64,000 nucleotides of DNA from Anaeromyxobacter dehalogenans 2CP-1 (GCF_000022145.1 NC_011891.1:3888501-3952500), one strand, 5' to 3'; numbered from the stretch's first letter, positions 19,048 to 31,715 are shown. Made by a program: numbers and translations. Notes: generated by a model not told the origin, from the sequence alone.

Positions 19048-19371
19048 GTGGGATCGGGGGGCGTCGCGGCCGTGGGCGAGTTTCGCCGCGGGCCGTGCTT
19101 CGTCAGGCTCCACGTCCGCGGGGCGCTCGGCATCGTCGAGTATGGGCTGGACGGCGATCCGCGCGCACTCGTACGTCATCGTGACGTGCTCGCGCGGGTC
19201 AGGGTCGAGCAGCAGGCGGCGTTCCCGGCGTTCGGCGATGATCCCCTGACGAACGTCAGCGCGCTGCGGAGCGACCTCGAAAGATTCGTCCGGGCGCTCC
19301 TCGAGGACGACGAGAAGCTCAGGGCTCTGCTCGCCACGCCGTCGCCGAAGCGCAGCGGGCATCTCCCGTAG
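19048..19371 (+). CDS. Conserved-looking hypothetical protein lacking a normal start (possible 5'-truncated remnant)
   Basis: 107 aa from GTG 19048. Protein-like sequence ([18 protein letters not shown], then [27 protein letters not shown]) runs in the same frame from about 18943. No ATG, GTG or TTG exists between the HNH stop (TAG 18904) and 19048. Codon usage looks coding throughout. Either the gene lost its start, for example when the HNH segment arrived, or it uses a non-canonical start such as CTG 18970. No family is recognised. Confidence 0.5.
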   Translation: MGSGGVAAVGEFRRGPCFVRLHVRGALGIVEYGLDGDPRALVRHRDVLARVRVEQQAAFPAFGDDPLTNVSALRSDLERFVRALLEDDEKLRALLATPSPKRSGHLP

Positions 19372-19400
19372 GCCGCGAGCCCGCCGCGATGAACGAGAAG

Positions 19401-19428
19401 GGCCGGCCGCGCGGGTGCGCGACCGGCC
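19401..19428 (-). terminator. Candidate hairpin terminator of lon
   Basis: GGCCGG (19401-19406) pairs with CCGGCC (19423-19428), with a further GC-rich pairing inside broken by one C-A mismatch. It lies about 25 nt after the lon stop. No clear U-tract follows, so the termination mode is uncertain. Confidence 0.45.
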
Positions 19429-19452
19429 ACGGGAACGTCGGAGCGGCGGAGG

Positions 19453-21891
<2,439 letters not shown>

Positions 21892-22068
21892 GGTGGTCAG
21901 GCTCCTTGGTGGCCCCGGAGCAGCCCGTCGAGGCCGGTGAGAGACTAACACTTAACATCCGGGCCGCCCCCGTTCTTCGGGACCGCACTCAGGTTTCGCA
22001 CCGGCGGGGCTCCCCCGCCCGCCCGCGCTCTTGTCGGGCGTCCCGCACCCCGCTACAAGCCGGGACCC

Positions 22069-23790
22069 ATGCCCTTCGAACAGGTGGCCGCGCGCGTGCG
22101 CCGCGGCGAGATCGGCCGGCGTACCTTCGTCTGCACCCCCTTCGGGCGCAGGCTCGTGACCTACGCGGACCTGACCGCCACCGGGCGGGCGCTCGCGCCG
22201 GTGGAGGCGCTGGTCGCCGCGGCGCGGCCGCTCTACGCGAACACGCACACCGCCATCTCGACCACCGGGCGGGTGACCACCCGCCTGCGCGAGTCGGCGC
22301 GGGAGGCGATCGCACGCGCGGTCAACGCGGGCCCGGACGACGTGGTGCTGTTCGTGGGGAGCGGCGCCACGTCCGCCGTCAACAAGCTCGTCGGCCTGCT
22401 GGGCCTGCGCATCTCCGAGCCGCTGGAGCGCGCGTACGGCCTCTCGCGGCACGTCCCGCCGGACGAGCGGCCGGTCGTGCTGGTCTCGCCCTACGAGCAC
22501 CACTCGAACCAGCTCCCCTGGCTCGAGTCGGTGGCCGAGGTGGTGGAGGTGGACCTGGACGGCGACGGCCAGGTGGACCTGGCCGACCTCGACCGGAAGG
22601 CGGCCCGGTACGCAGGGCGCCCGCTGCGCGTGGGCGCGTTCTCGGCGGGCTCCAACGTGACCGGCGCGCTCACCGACGTGCGCGCGGTCGCGCGCGTGCT
22701 CCACCGTCGCGGGTTCCTGGCCTGCGCCGACTACGCCGCGGCCGGCCCGTACGTCCCCATCGACATGCACCCGGCCGACGCGGACGAGCGGCTCGACGCC
22801 ATCGTCGTGTCCACCCACAAGTTCGCGGGCGGGCCGGAGGGCTCGGGGATCCTGGTGGCGCACCGCGCGCTGTTCCGCAGCCGCACGCCCGAGCGGCCCG
22901 GCGGCGGCACCGTCGAGTACGTGGCGGCGTTCGACCGGCTCTCGGTGGACTACACCGAGCGGCTCGCGGAGCGCGAGGAGGGCGGTACGCCCGACATCCT
23001 CGGCGACGTGCGCGCGGGGCTCGCGTTCCTCGTGAAGGAGGCGCTCGGCCCCGAGGCGATCCTCGCGCACGAGACCGCGCTCGCCGAGCGCGCCATGGCG
23101 CGCCTGCGCCGGCACCCCCGCATCCGGCTCTACGGCCCGGCGCACGGGCCCCGCCTGCCCATCCTCTCCTTCAACGTGGAGGGGCTGCACCACGACTTCG
23201 TGTCGGCGCTGCTCGACCACCTGTTCGGCATCCAGAACCGCGCCGGGTGCTCCTGCGCCGGACCGTACGGGCACCGGCTGCTGGGCATCGGCCCGGAGCG
23301 CTCGTCCGAGCTCCGCCGCGCCATCGCGCTCGGCGTGCTGGCGCTGAAGCCGGGCTGGGTCCGGATCTCCCTGCCCTACACCGCCACCGAGGACGAGATC
23401 GAATTCCTGCTCGAGGCGGTGGAGCTGGTGGCGGATCACGGCGAGGCGTTCCTGCCGCTCTACCGGCTGGGCTGGGGCGACGGGATGTGGCGGCCGCTGG
23501 ACGCTGCGCCGGCGGATCCCGTCGCGGTGGAGCTGACGGTGGAGGCGGTGCGCGCGGCGCTCCTGCGCGAGGAGCCGCCGGCGCCCCCGGCGGAGGAGCC
23601 GGTGACCGAGGCCCAGGCGGCGGCGCTCCGCCGCGACTACCTGGACGAGGCGCGGCGCCTCGCGACGGAGCTCGAGGCCCGCCACGCCGGCCAGCCGCTG
23701 CGGTGGAACCCGCCCACCGGTGACGCGTTCGTGGACCGGCTGGTCTGGTTCCGCTACGTGCACGCGGACCCTTCGGCTCCGGCGGCCTAG
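22069..23790 (+). CDS. Class V aminotransferase, SufS/CsdA-like
   Basis: 573 aa, with the PLP fold of cysteine desulfurases. YANTHTAIS is near the N-terminus. FVGSGATSAVNKL and YEHHSNQLPW follow, with the PLP Asp region ACADYAAAGPYVPIDM, then the PLP-lysine motif VVSTHKFAGGPEGSGIL. A Cys-containing loop NRAGCSCAGPYGH corresponds to the persulfide loop. A C-terminal extension of about 150 residues makes it longer than SufS (about 410). No suf or isc genes are adjacent. The substrate is therefore uncertain (cysteine desulfurase or related lyase). Confidence 0.88.
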   Translation: MPFEQVAARVRRGEIGRRTFVCTPFGRRLVTYADLTATGRALAPVEALVAAARPLYANTHTAISTTGRVTTRLRESAREAIARAVNAGPDDVVLFVGSGATSAVNKLVGLLGLRISEPLERAYGLSRHVPPDERPVVLVSPYEHHSNQLPWLESVAEVVEVDLDGDGQVDLADLDRKAARYAGRPLRVGAFSAGSNVTGALTDVRAVARVLHRRGFLACADYAAAGPYVPIDMHPADADERLDAIVVSTHKFAGGPEGSGILVAHRALFRSRTPERPGGGTVEYVAAFDRLSVDYTERLAEREEGGTPDILGDVRAGLAFLVKEALGPEAILAHETALAERAMARLRRHPRIRLYGPAHGPRLPILSFNVEGLHHDFVSALLDHLFGIQNRAGCSCAGPYGHRLLGIGPERSSELRRAIALGVLALKPGWVRISLPYTATEDEIEFLLEAVELVADHGEAFLPLYRLGWGDGMWRPLDAAPADPVAVELTVEAVRAALLREEPPAPPAEEPVTEAQAAALRRDYLDEARRLATELEARHAGQPLRWNPPTGDAFVDRLVWFRYVHADPSAPAA

Positions 23791-23851
23791 GGCCGCCTAC
23801 GCTCAGGGTGAGCGGGCCTACATCCGGATCGACGCGCTCATCCCGAGCGTA

Positions 23852-23869
23852 GCGCCGCGCGAGCGGCGC
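23852..23869. terminator. Hairpin between convergent aminotransferase and clpX genes
   Basis: A perfect 7-bp stem GCGCCGC/GCGGCGC is closed by a GCGA tetraloop. It lies in the 92-bp convergent gap, so it could help terminate both transcripts. There is no U-tract. Confidence 0.4.
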
Positions 23870-23882
23870 GGAGTCGAGGGAC

Positions 23883-25121
<1,239 letters not shown>

Positions 25122-25205
25122 GTGCCACCTCCGGTTCGCGAGCCCGCTTCCTCGGCTGCTTCCCCTGGTGAGGATGCCCTCCGGCGCCTCGCCTCTTCCC
25201 TCATC

Positions 25206-25817
25206 TTACTGTGGCTTCTTGTCCGCCGCCTTCTTGTGCAGGAAGACGTCGTCGATCAGCCCGTATTCCTTCGCCTCTCCGGCGCTCATGAAGTAGTCCC
25301 GCTCGGTGTCCCGCTCGATCCGCTCGATCGGCTGGCGGGTGTGCCGGGCCATGATCTCGTTCAGCTTGGCCTTGAGACGGAGCGCCTCCTTGGCCTGGAT
25401 CTCGATGTCGGTGGCCTGCCCCTGGAAGCCGCCGGAGAGCTGGTGGATCATGATGCGCGCGTTCGGCACCGCGAAGCGCTTGCCGGCCGCGCCGCCCGCG
25501 AGCAGGAACGCGCCCATGCTGGCGGCCTGCCCGAGGCAGATGGTGGACACCTGGGGCTTCACGTACTGCATGGTGTCGTAGATGGCGAGGCCCGAGGTCA
25601 CGGAGCCGCCCGGGCTGTTGATGTAGAGGTTGATGTCCTTGTCCGGGTCCTCCGACTCGAGGAAGAGGAGCTGGGCGATGATGACGTTCGCGACGTCGTC
25701 GTCGACCGGCGTCCCCAGGAAGATGATCCGGTCCTTCAGGAGCCGCGAGTAGATGTCGTAGCTGCGCTCGCCGCGGTGGGTCTGCTCGACCACGTACGGC
25801 ATGGGGATGTAGGGCAT
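25206..25817 (-). CDS. clpP: ATP-dependent Clp protease proteolytic subunit ClpP
   Basis: 203 aa, the full family length. The N-terminus [27 protein letters not shown] fits ClpP. The catalytic Ser is in [11 protein letters not shown], His in [10 protein letters not shown], and Asp downstream in the D-R-D segment ([10 protein letters not shown]). It forms the tetradecameric peptidase chamber that partners ClpX, encoded 84 nt downstream. Confidence 0.98.
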   Translation of the reverse strand: MPYIPMPYVVEQTHRGERSYDIYSRLLKDRIIFLGTPVDDDVANVIIAQLLFLESEDPDKDINLYINSPGGSVTSGLAIYDTMQYVKPQVSTICLGQAASMGAFLLAGGAAGKRFAVPNARIMIHQLSGGFQGQATDIEIQAKEALRLKAKLNEIMARHTRQPIERIERDTERDYFMSAGEAKEYGLIDDVFLHKKAADKKPQ

Positions 25818-25836
25818 CGCGGGTCTCCGGCGTTCG

Positions 25837-27126
25837 CTACTGCTGGATGGTTGCAGCGGAGGAGAGCAGCGAGAGCGCCTTCTCCTCCCTGATCCTGTTC
25901 TTTAGCGCCTCGCGCGCGTCCTTGCCGCGCGTCTGCTGCTGGACCTTCGCCAGGGGCATCCCCAGCTCGTCCGCGATGCGGGCCGCCTCGGCCTCCAGGT
26001 CCTCCTCGGTGACCTCGATCTTCTCGGCGTCCGCGATGGCCTCGAGCAGCAGGGCGCCGCGCACCTGGAGGAGCGCCTGCTCGCGCAGATCGGCGCGCAT
26101 GCGCGACACGTCGAGCTGGAGCTGGCGGATGTCGATCCCCTGGCGGGCGAACCGCTCGGCCGCGCCCTCGAGCATGGTGTCGATGGCGCGCTCCACCAGC
26201 GCCGGCGGCACCTCGAACTCGTTCCGGGCCAGCGCCGCCTTCACCAGCGCGTCCTTCAGCTCCGACTCGGCGCGCCGCTTCTCGCGCTTCTCCAGGTCGG
26301 ACCGGATCCGGGCGCGCAGCGCGTCCAGGGTCTCGACGCCCTCGATGCCCAGGTCCTTGGCGAGCGCGTCGTCGAGCGACGGCGCCTGGCGGGCCTTCAG
26401 CGCCTTCAGCGTGACCTTCATGTGCGCCGTCTTGCCGCGCAGCGCCTCGTCGCGGTGGTCGGCCGGGAACGGCTCGTCGAGCTCGACCACGTCGCCGATC
26501 TTCTTGCCCTTGAGGGCCTCGACGTTGCCTTCGGTGATCGGACCCGGCGCCACCTTGACGGTCACTCCCTCGGCCGTGCTGCCATCGAACGGCTTCCCGT
26601 CGATGGTGCCCTCGTGATCGATCACCGCCCAGTCGCCCTCCTGGGCCTCGAAGCGCCCCTCGACGGGCACGAGCTGGGCCATCGAGTCCTGGATCTTCGT
26701 CAGCTCGCCGGAGACCGCCTCGTCGGTGACCTCGGGCGGCTTCCGCGTCACCTCGAGGCCCTTGTAGTCCTTGGGCTCGAGCTTCGGCTTCACCTCGACG
26801 CGCGCCGAGTAGCGCATGGGCTTCCCCTCGGCCACACCGTCGGTGATGGAGACGCTGGGCGGCGCCACCACCGGCAGCGACTCGACCCGGACCGCCTCGG
26901 TGAACGTCTCGGTGACGATCCGCTCGGCGACCTCCCCCTCCACCTCGGTCTTGAACTGGCGCTCCAGGACCTTGCGCGGCGCCTTGCCGGGCCGGAAGCC
27001 GCGCAGCTTCACCCGCCGCGACAGGCTGGCGTACGCGCGATCGAGCTCCTTGGCGACGCGATCGGGGTCCACCTCGATGGTGACCTTCCGCTCGACGGGG
27101 GAGACCGTTTCGACCTGGATCTTCAT
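25837..27126 (-). CDS. tig: Trigger factor (ribosome-bound prolyl isomerase chaperone)
   Basis: 429 aa. The N-terminal ribosome-binding domain carries the signature [18 protein letters not shown]-type PPIase domain occupies about 150-240 ([17 protein letters not shown]). A long helical C-terminal chaperone domain ends the protein. It binds nascent chains at the ribosome exit tunnel. It is the first gene of tig-clpP-clpX, with a sigma-70-type promoter 45-75 nt upstream. Confidence 0.97.
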   Translation of the reverse strand: MKIQVETVSPVERKVTIEVDPDRVAKELDRAYASLSRRVKLRGFRPGKAPRKVLERQFKTEVEGEVAERIVTETFTEAVRVESLPVVAPPSVSITDGVAEGKPMRYSARVEVKPKLEPKDYKGLEVTRKPPEVTDEAVSGELTKIQDSMAQLVPVEGRFEAQEGDWAVIDHEGTIDGKPFDGSTAEGVTVKVAPGPITEGNVEALKGKKIGDVVELDEPFPADHRDEALRGKTAHMKVTLKALKARQAPSLDDALAKDLGIEGVETLDALRARIRSDLEKREKRRAESELKDALVKAALARNEFEVPPALVERAIDTMLEGAAERFARQGIDIRQLQLDVSRMRADLREQALLQVRGALLLEAIADAEKIEVTEEDLEAEAARIADELGMPLAKVQQQTRGKDAREALKNRIREEKALSLLSSAATIQQ

Positions 27127-27170
27127 GTCCTGTTCGACCTTTGCGGGTGTGTGGGCGGGGAAATCGGCTA

Positions 27171-27199
27171 GTGCTACGTGCCCGCCGGTGGCGGGTCAA
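27171..27199 (-). promoter_or_regulatory. Sigma-70-type promoter of tig-clpP-clpX
   Basis: On the minus strand TTGACC (27194-27199), a 17-nt spacer and TAGCAC (27171-27176) lie upstream of tig and directly after the tRNA-Leu 3' end (27208). The spacer carries the hairpin CCCGCC-ACC-GGCGGG (27181-27195), which could also act on the tRNA transcript. Confidence 0.55.
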
Positions 27200-27207
27200 G
27201 GGTGAAG

Positions 27208-27289
27208 TGGGCGGGGAGGGGCTCGAACCCTCATGCCTTGCGGCACTGGATCCTAAGTCCAGCGCGTCTGCCAGTTCCGCCACCCGCCC
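27208..27289 (-). tRNA. tRNA-Leu (anticodon UAG)
   Basis: An 82-nt cloverleaf on the minus strand. Acceptor GGGCGGG (27283-27289) pairs with CCCGCCC (27209-27215), discriminator A at 27208. The D-arm is TGGCGGAACTGGCAGACGC. The anticodon loop CTTAGGA gives UAG. A long class II variable arm TGCCGCAAGGCA and a T-arm GAGGG-TTCGAGC-CCCTC complete it. CCA is not encoded. Confidence 0.96.
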
Positions 27290-27352
27290 CCGGGCGCCTC
27301 TTTACCATGCTCGCGAGGACGGGGAGCCGCGTCCTGTAGTACACAGAAACGC

Positions 27353-27760
27353 GTGGAGTCGCACCACGACCACGCCCCCGACGACCCCTGCCTGCCCGCC
27401 TGCCCGGGCTGGGCGCAGGGCGCGCTCGAGTTGTTCGCGCCGCAGCGGCGCTACGGCGAGATGCTCGAGGCCTGCCGCAACGCCTCGGCCATCGAGTGCG
27501 TGATCGTGGCGCCGGCCGCGCCGGCGGTGGAGATCCCCGAGTACCTCCACGAGGAGGAGCTGGTCCGCGTGAACCTGGTCGTCGGCCGGGACACGCCGGA
27601 GGTGCTCCTCGACGAATGGGGGATCCGCTGCAACCTGACGTTCCGCGGGCGCCGCTTCGACTGCGCGTTCCCGTGGCCCTCGGTGCTGGCGGGGATCCTC
27701 AAGCCACCCGAGCGCAAGCGGCCCCGCTTCGGCGTCATCCAGGGCGGCAAGAAGGACTAG
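27353..27760 (+). CDS. SspB-like ClpXP adaptor candidate
   Basis: 135 aa. The core LVRVNLVVGRDTPEVLLDEWGIRCNLTFRGRRFDCAFPWPSVLAGI aligns in pattern with the SspB substrate-binding fold (hydrophobic strands, then a V/P-rich strand before 'AVLAI'). The C-terminus KRPRFGVIQ (122-130) resembles the RPxLRVVK tail by which SspB docks on the ClpX zinc domain. It diverges from tig-clpP-clpX across a tRNA gene. SspB would deliver ssrA-tagged or other substrates to ClpXP. Identity is at fold and motif level, so the call is inferential. GTG 27353 is the only reasonable start. Confidence 0.65.
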   Translation: MESHHDHAPDDPCLPACPGWAQGALELFAPQRRYGEMLEACRNASAIECVIVAPAAPAVEIPEYLHEEELVRVNLVVGRDTPEVLLDEWGIRCNLTFRGRRFDCAFPWPSVLAGILKPPERKRPRFGVIQGGKKD

Positions 27761-29445
27761 CGCCCCCCGGCCTCCCTCGGCCGGAGCACCACCACGTGGT
27801 TCCGGAGCGCGCCGCCGCCCCAGCGGGCGTCCACCGCGCCGTCGTACACGCCCAGGTCCTCGACCCGGAAGCGCCGCGCCAGCTCCGGCGCGAGCACCCG
27901 GTCCGGCGGCTCCGAGGTCATGAGCAGCAGCGGCGGCGCCACGGGCGGCTCGGGCCGCTCGCGCGGATCCCAGGCGTGGATCTCGCGCCCGCTCGCCCAG
28001 ATCACCTCGATGAACTTGCCGGTCACGTCGCCGGCGCGGAAGAACGGCACGCCGGCGAGGTCGGCCCGGTGGCGGAGCTCGCCGTAGGGCCGGTAGCCGG
28101 GGTTGCGCGTGATGATGGCCGGCACCTGGCCGAGCACCAGCACGCAGGCCGCGGCCACCATCCCCACCATCCCGCCCCACATCGCCAGCGGCCGGAGGCG
28201 GAGCCCGGCGTGCGCGAGCAGCGCCGCCAGCGCCCAGAACACCGCCGCCGCCGCCGCGAGCAGCGGCCACCCGGGGCTGGCGCCGCGGGCGCGGAGCGCG
28301 AGCCACAGCGCAGGCGGGACCGCGGCGGCGATCGCCGCCATGAGCCAGGCGTTCGCCCGGACGAGGGCGCGATCGGCGCGGGTCTCGGCGCCGGCCCGGA
28401 ACGCGTCGGCCAGCGCGCGCACGTAGACCGCGGTGAGGAGCGCCATGGGCACCAGCACCGGGAGCAGGTAGCGCTCCTTCTTCTCCGGGAAGAGCGACAG
28501 GAGCCCCACGCCGGCCCAGATCCAGGCGGCGAGCAGCCGGTAGTCGGCGAGCCGCGCCACGCGGCGGCGCGCGTACGGGAACACCAGCGCGGCGGTGGCG
28601 AGCACCGCCCACACGCCCGACTGTGCGGTGAAGCTCCAGTATTGCCAGAACGGCCGCACGTTCCGGTTGATCCAGGCGGTGGACTCCTTCTGCGCGACGT
28701 GCGCGGAGGCCTCGGGCCGGGCCAGCCAGGCGTAGGCCGGCCACGCCGCGCTCGCGGCGAGCGCGACGACGATCGTGAGGAGCAGCGGGCGCCAGGCGGC
28801 GCGGTACGGCGCCACGCCGGACGAGAGCGTCCGCGCCACCAGGTACGGGAGCAGGAGCGAGAAGAAGGAGACCGGGCCCTTCGAGAGGAAGGAGAGGCCC
28901 ATGAGCAGGCCGGCGGCGGCGAAGCTCGCGAGCCGGCCGGCGGGGCGCGCCAGGCCGCGGTGCAGCTGCCAGATCGCGCCCAGCATGAACGCGTGGCAGA
29001 AGATGTCCCAGGTGATGTCCCGGGCCATGAAGAACACGTAGAACGAGGTGGCGGCGGTGCCGGCGGCGAGGAACGGAGCGAGCCGGTCGCCGGTGAGCTC
29101 GCGCGCCAGCAGCCACGCGAACGCGACCAGCAGCGCGCCGGCCAGCGCGGCGGGCAGGCGCAGCCGCCCGAGGTCCTCCTCGCCGAACGCGTCCATGGCG
29201 ACGGCGGTGGCCCAGGTCGGCAGCGGTGGCTTCTCCAGCCGCGGCTCCCCGTTCATGGTGGGCAGCAGCCAGTTGCCCTTCTCGAGCATCTCGCGCGCGG
29301 CGGTGAGGTTGCGCGACTCCATGATGTTCGCGGTGAGCGCGCCCGCGTTCACCACGAACGTGCAGGCGCAGAGCGCGGCGAGCAGCAGGAGCTGGACCCT
29401 CCCGCCCAGGCCGGGCGGGCCGGCGCGACCGGGCGCGGCGCTCAT
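27757..29445 (-). CDS. ArnT/PMT-like polytopic glycosyltransferase (GT39/GT83 type)
   Basis: 562 aa with about 11 hydrophobic helices. The first periplasmic loop has NIMESRNLTAAREMLEKGNWLLPTMNGEPRLEKPPLPTW-type sequence, with the acidic catalytic-type residue followed by the EKPPL motif characteristic of ArnT-like transferases. It moves sugars from polyprenyl phosphates to lipid or protein acceptors at the periplasmic face. ATG 29445 overlaps the upstream LAB_N gene stop (ATGA). The GT2 upstream could make its polyprenyl-linked donor. The acceptor is unknown. Confidence 0.87.
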   Translation of the reverse strand: MSAAPGRAGPPGLGGRVQLLLLAALCACTFVVNAGALTANIMESRNLTAAREMLEKGNWLLPTMNGEPRLEKPPLPTWATAVAMDAFGEEDLGRLRLPAALAGALLVAFAWLLARELTGDRLAPFLAAGTAATSFYVFFMARDITWDIFCHAFMLGAIWQLHRGLARPAGRLASFAAAGLLMGLSFLSKGPVSFFSLLLPYLVARTLSSGVAPYRAAWRPLLLTIVVALAASAAWPAYAWLARPEASAHVAQKESTAWINRNVRPFWQYWSFTAQSGVWAVLATAALVFPYARRRVARLADYRLLAAWIWAGVGLLSLFPEKKERYLLPVLVPMALLTAVYVRALADAFRAGAETRADRALVRANAWLMAAIAAAVPPALWLALRARGASPGWPLLAAAAAVFWALAALLAHAGLRLRPLAMWGGMVGMVAAACVLVLGQVPAIITRNPGYRPYGELRHRADLAGVPFFRAGDVTGKFIEVIWASGREIHAWDPRERPEPPVAPPLLLMTSEPPDRVLAPELARRFRVEDLGVYDGAVDARWGGGALRNHVVVLRPREAGGR

Positions 29446-30083
29446 GCGGCGGGGTGGCGCCGGGCGCGCAGGCCCAGCACCAGGTTGCGGGAGTAGGCCA
29501 CCGCGCCGCCGGCCTGCCCGAAGAACAGCACCGGATCGCGGCGGAACACGGAATACACCAGGATCATCGTGGAGCCGACCAGGCTCACCACCCAGAAGCC
29601 GTTCGAGAACACCGACTCCTTGCGCGACTCGGAGTCGATCCACTGCATCACGAAGCGGAACGTGAACACCACCTGGCCCACCGAGCCCCACACCTTGAGC
29701 CAGAGCGGGATCTCCACGTTGCCGAGGATGTCGCGCAGGTTGCCGGGCGCGCTGGAGACGAGGTACGCGACGCTCAGCACCGGGACCAGGTAGGCGGCCC
29801 ACCGGAACGGCGCGCTCACGGTCATCCACCGCTGCTGCAGGTGCAGGTTCCGGATGTAGATGAAGTAGACGATGAGCTGCCCGAGGACGATGGCGAAGTC
29901 CTTGCGCAGGATCCCGTAGACGAAGAACAGGATCCCGCCGAGCAGGCTGAGCTGCCAGAAGACCACCGGGGAGATGGGCTTGCCGGCCTTCTCGGAGTGG
30001 AACCACTGCACCAGCATCCTGGCGGCGAACAGGATCTGGGCGGTGAACCCGACGGCGAAGATCCAGAGGTGGCTCGCGGTCAT
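29442..30083 (-). CDS. Membrane protein with two LAB_N (lipid-A-disaccharide synthase N-terminal) domains
   Basis: 213 aa, apparently two tandem copies of the about 70-residue LAB_N membrane unit. Copy 1 runs GFTAQILFAARMLVQWFHSE to YFIYIRNL. Copy 2 runs GSVGQVVFTFRFVMQWIDSE to AVAYSRNL. LAB_N units otherwise appear fused to LpxB or near ArnC/ArnT-type genes. The biochemical role is unproven; lipid-linked sugar handling is inferred. Overlapping ATGA junctions on both sides show tight coupling with the GT2 and GT39-like genes. Confidence 0.88.
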   Translation of the reverse strand: MTASHLWIFAVGFTAQILFAARMLVQWFHSEKAGKPISPVVFWQLSLLGGILFFVYGILRKDFAIVLGQLIVYFIYIRNLHLQQRWMTVSAPFRWAAYLVPVLSVAYLVSSAPGNLRDILGNVEIPLWLKVWGSVGQVVFTFRFVMQWIDSESRKESVFSNGFWVVSLVGSTMILVYSVFRRDPVLFFGQAGGAVAYSRNLVLGLRARRHPAA

Positions 30084-30793
30084 CCCTTTTTCGCGATCTC
30101 GTAGCGGATGTAGCGGCTCCGCATCCAGCGGTAGGCGAACAGGTCGGCGGTGGGGCCGAGCAGCCGGTTCCAGAGGTGGTACTTCGACTCGCCGGCGACG
30201 CGCGGGAAGTGGCGCACCGGCACCTCCTTCACCTTGCCGCCGTCGAGCTGCACCAGCGCCGGGAGGAAGCGGTGCATCCCCTTGAAGAACGGGATGCGGC
30301 GGGCCACGTCGGCGCGGATCACCTTGAGCGGGCAGCCGGTGTCGCTGGCGCCGTCGTGGGTGAACGAGCGCCGGATGGCGTTGGCGATCCGCGAGGACAG
30401 CTTCTTCACCAGCGTGTCCTTGCGCTTCACCCGGACCCCGGTGACGAGCTCGTACTCGGCCGCGAACGGCATGAGCAGGTCGAAGTCGTCGGGCGAGGTC
30501 TGCAGGTCGGAGTCGATGTAGCCGGCCCAGCGCGTCTCCACGTGATCGAAGCCGGCCTTGAGCGCGGCGCTCAGGCCGGAGTTGCGCGCCAGGTGGACGA
30601 AGTGGAAGCGCGGGTCCGCGGCGCAGAGCGCCTCGATCATCTGGCCGCTGCGGTCGCGCGAGCCGTCGTTCACGAACAGGATCTGCGCCGGCGTGGAGGT
30701 GCGGTCGAGGTACGCGGTCAGCTCGCGACCGACGCGCTCGAGGTTGTCCTCCTCGTCGAAGACCGGGACGATGACGGTGAGCGTGGGATCCAT
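30080..30793 (-). CDS. DPM1/ArnC-like family 2 glycosyltransferase
   Basis: 237 aa, lacking C-terminal membrane helices. The GT-A fold begins TVIVPVFDEEDNLERV, with the nucleotide-sugar site YIDSDLQTSPDDF (DxD-type) and FVNDGSRDRS. The family transfers a sugar from a nucleotide donor to polyprenyl phosphate on the cytoplasmic face. Coupled to the LAB_N and ArnT-like genes, it is the likely first step of a two-step lipid or protein glycosylation. Confidence 0.92.
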   Translation of the reverse strand: MDPTLTVIVPVFDEEDNLERVGRELTAYLDRTSTPAQILFVNDGSRDRSGQMIEALCAADPRFHFVHLARNSGLSAALKAGFDHVETRWAGYIDSDLQTSPDDFDLLMPFAAEYELVTGVRVKRKDTLVKKLSSRIANAIRRSFTHDGASDTGCPLKVIRADVARRIPFFKGMHRFLPALVQLDGGKVKEVPVRHFPRVAGESKYHLWNRLLGPTADLFAYRWMRSRYIRYEIAKKG

Positions 30794-30821
30794 GGGCCTC
30801 GGCTTCCGGGGACGGGGCGGG

Positions 30822-31565
30822 CTACCGGCGATCGGCCGAGGCGCGCGCGCCCGGCTCCCCCGCGGGCGCGGCGGCCTCGCCGGGGCGGGCGGCCGGGCCG
30901 CGGATGGCGGCGGCGTTGAGGGGGAAGAGCAGGATCATCGCGAACAGCCAGGTGGCGCCGAACTCGAGCAGCTCGTCCCGCTCGCGCGACGGCACCAGCG
31001 CGATGAACGCGAACGTCGCCACCACCGCGATCACCTGCCGGACGCGGGGCACGGGCACGGCCCACGCGTCCACCAGCCGCGCGAACGCCGCCCGGCGGCG
31101 GTACGCCCAGGGGAGCACCAGCAGGAACAGCGCGGCGGCGACCGTGAAGAGCTGGGAGAAGACCAGCTTGTTCACCTTCACGCTGCCGACCACGAGGTTG
31201 TGGAGGTTCGTCTCGTGCTGCGCGTTGTGGCTCTGGAAGAACTCGGGGCTCTGGATGCCGAGGAGGCGCTGGCCCCAGCTGATCTCCTCGCCCGCCGCGA
31301 AGAAGCAGAGCAGCGTGAGGCCGATCCAGGTGAGGCGGTGGAGGCCCGGCTTGCCCGCGCCCGGACGGCGCGCGGTGACCGCGGCGACGCCGGCGCCGAC
31401 CAGCAGCGCGATGGCGGTGGCCCACTCGATGGGGCCGTCCTCCACGGCGTAGACCTGCTCGAACCAGTGCACGTCCACGATCGCCGCCGCCAGGCCGACC
31501 AGCAGGCCCACGGCGACGAAGGCGTAGACGGCGAGCTCCATGGGGTGACGCTTGTCGGTGTCCAC
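30822..31565 (-). CDS. Conserved polytopic membrane protein with GEEISWGQR motif
   Basis: 247 aa from GTG 31565 (AGGA 7 nt upstream; ATG 31541 also possible). About six hydrophobic segments are visible. A conserved polar patch reads CFFAAGEEISWGQRLLG, followed by FQSHNAQHETNLHNLVVG. Charged and His/Asn residues flanking helices suggest an enzymatic or metal-binding membrane protein. I do not recognise a named family. The 28-nt gap to the GT2 gene puts it in the same operon. Confidence 0.75.
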   Translation of the reverse strand: MDTDKRHPMELAVYAFVAVGLLVGLAAAIVDVHWFEQVYAVEDGPIEWATAIALLVGAGVAAVTARRPGAGKPGLHRLTWIGLTLLCFFAAGEEISWGQRLLGIQSPEFFQSHNAQHETNLHNLVVGSVKVNKLVFSQLFTVAAALFLLVLPWAYRRRAAFARLVDAWAVPVPRVRQVIAVVATFAFIALVPSRERDELLEFGATWLFAMILLFPLNAAAIRGPAARPGEAAAPAGEPGARASADRR

Positions 31566-31715
31566 GTGCGAATCCTGCTGCGAGGGTGAGGGGCGGGCGC
31601 GCCGCCCTGCCGCAGCGCGCCGGATACTACGTCGGCCCCCTGCCCGGATCCACGTCGGCGGGGCCCGGGGCCCGGCGGCGCGAGGGCCGCTGCGAGGCAT
31701 GCCCCGGATAGACGA

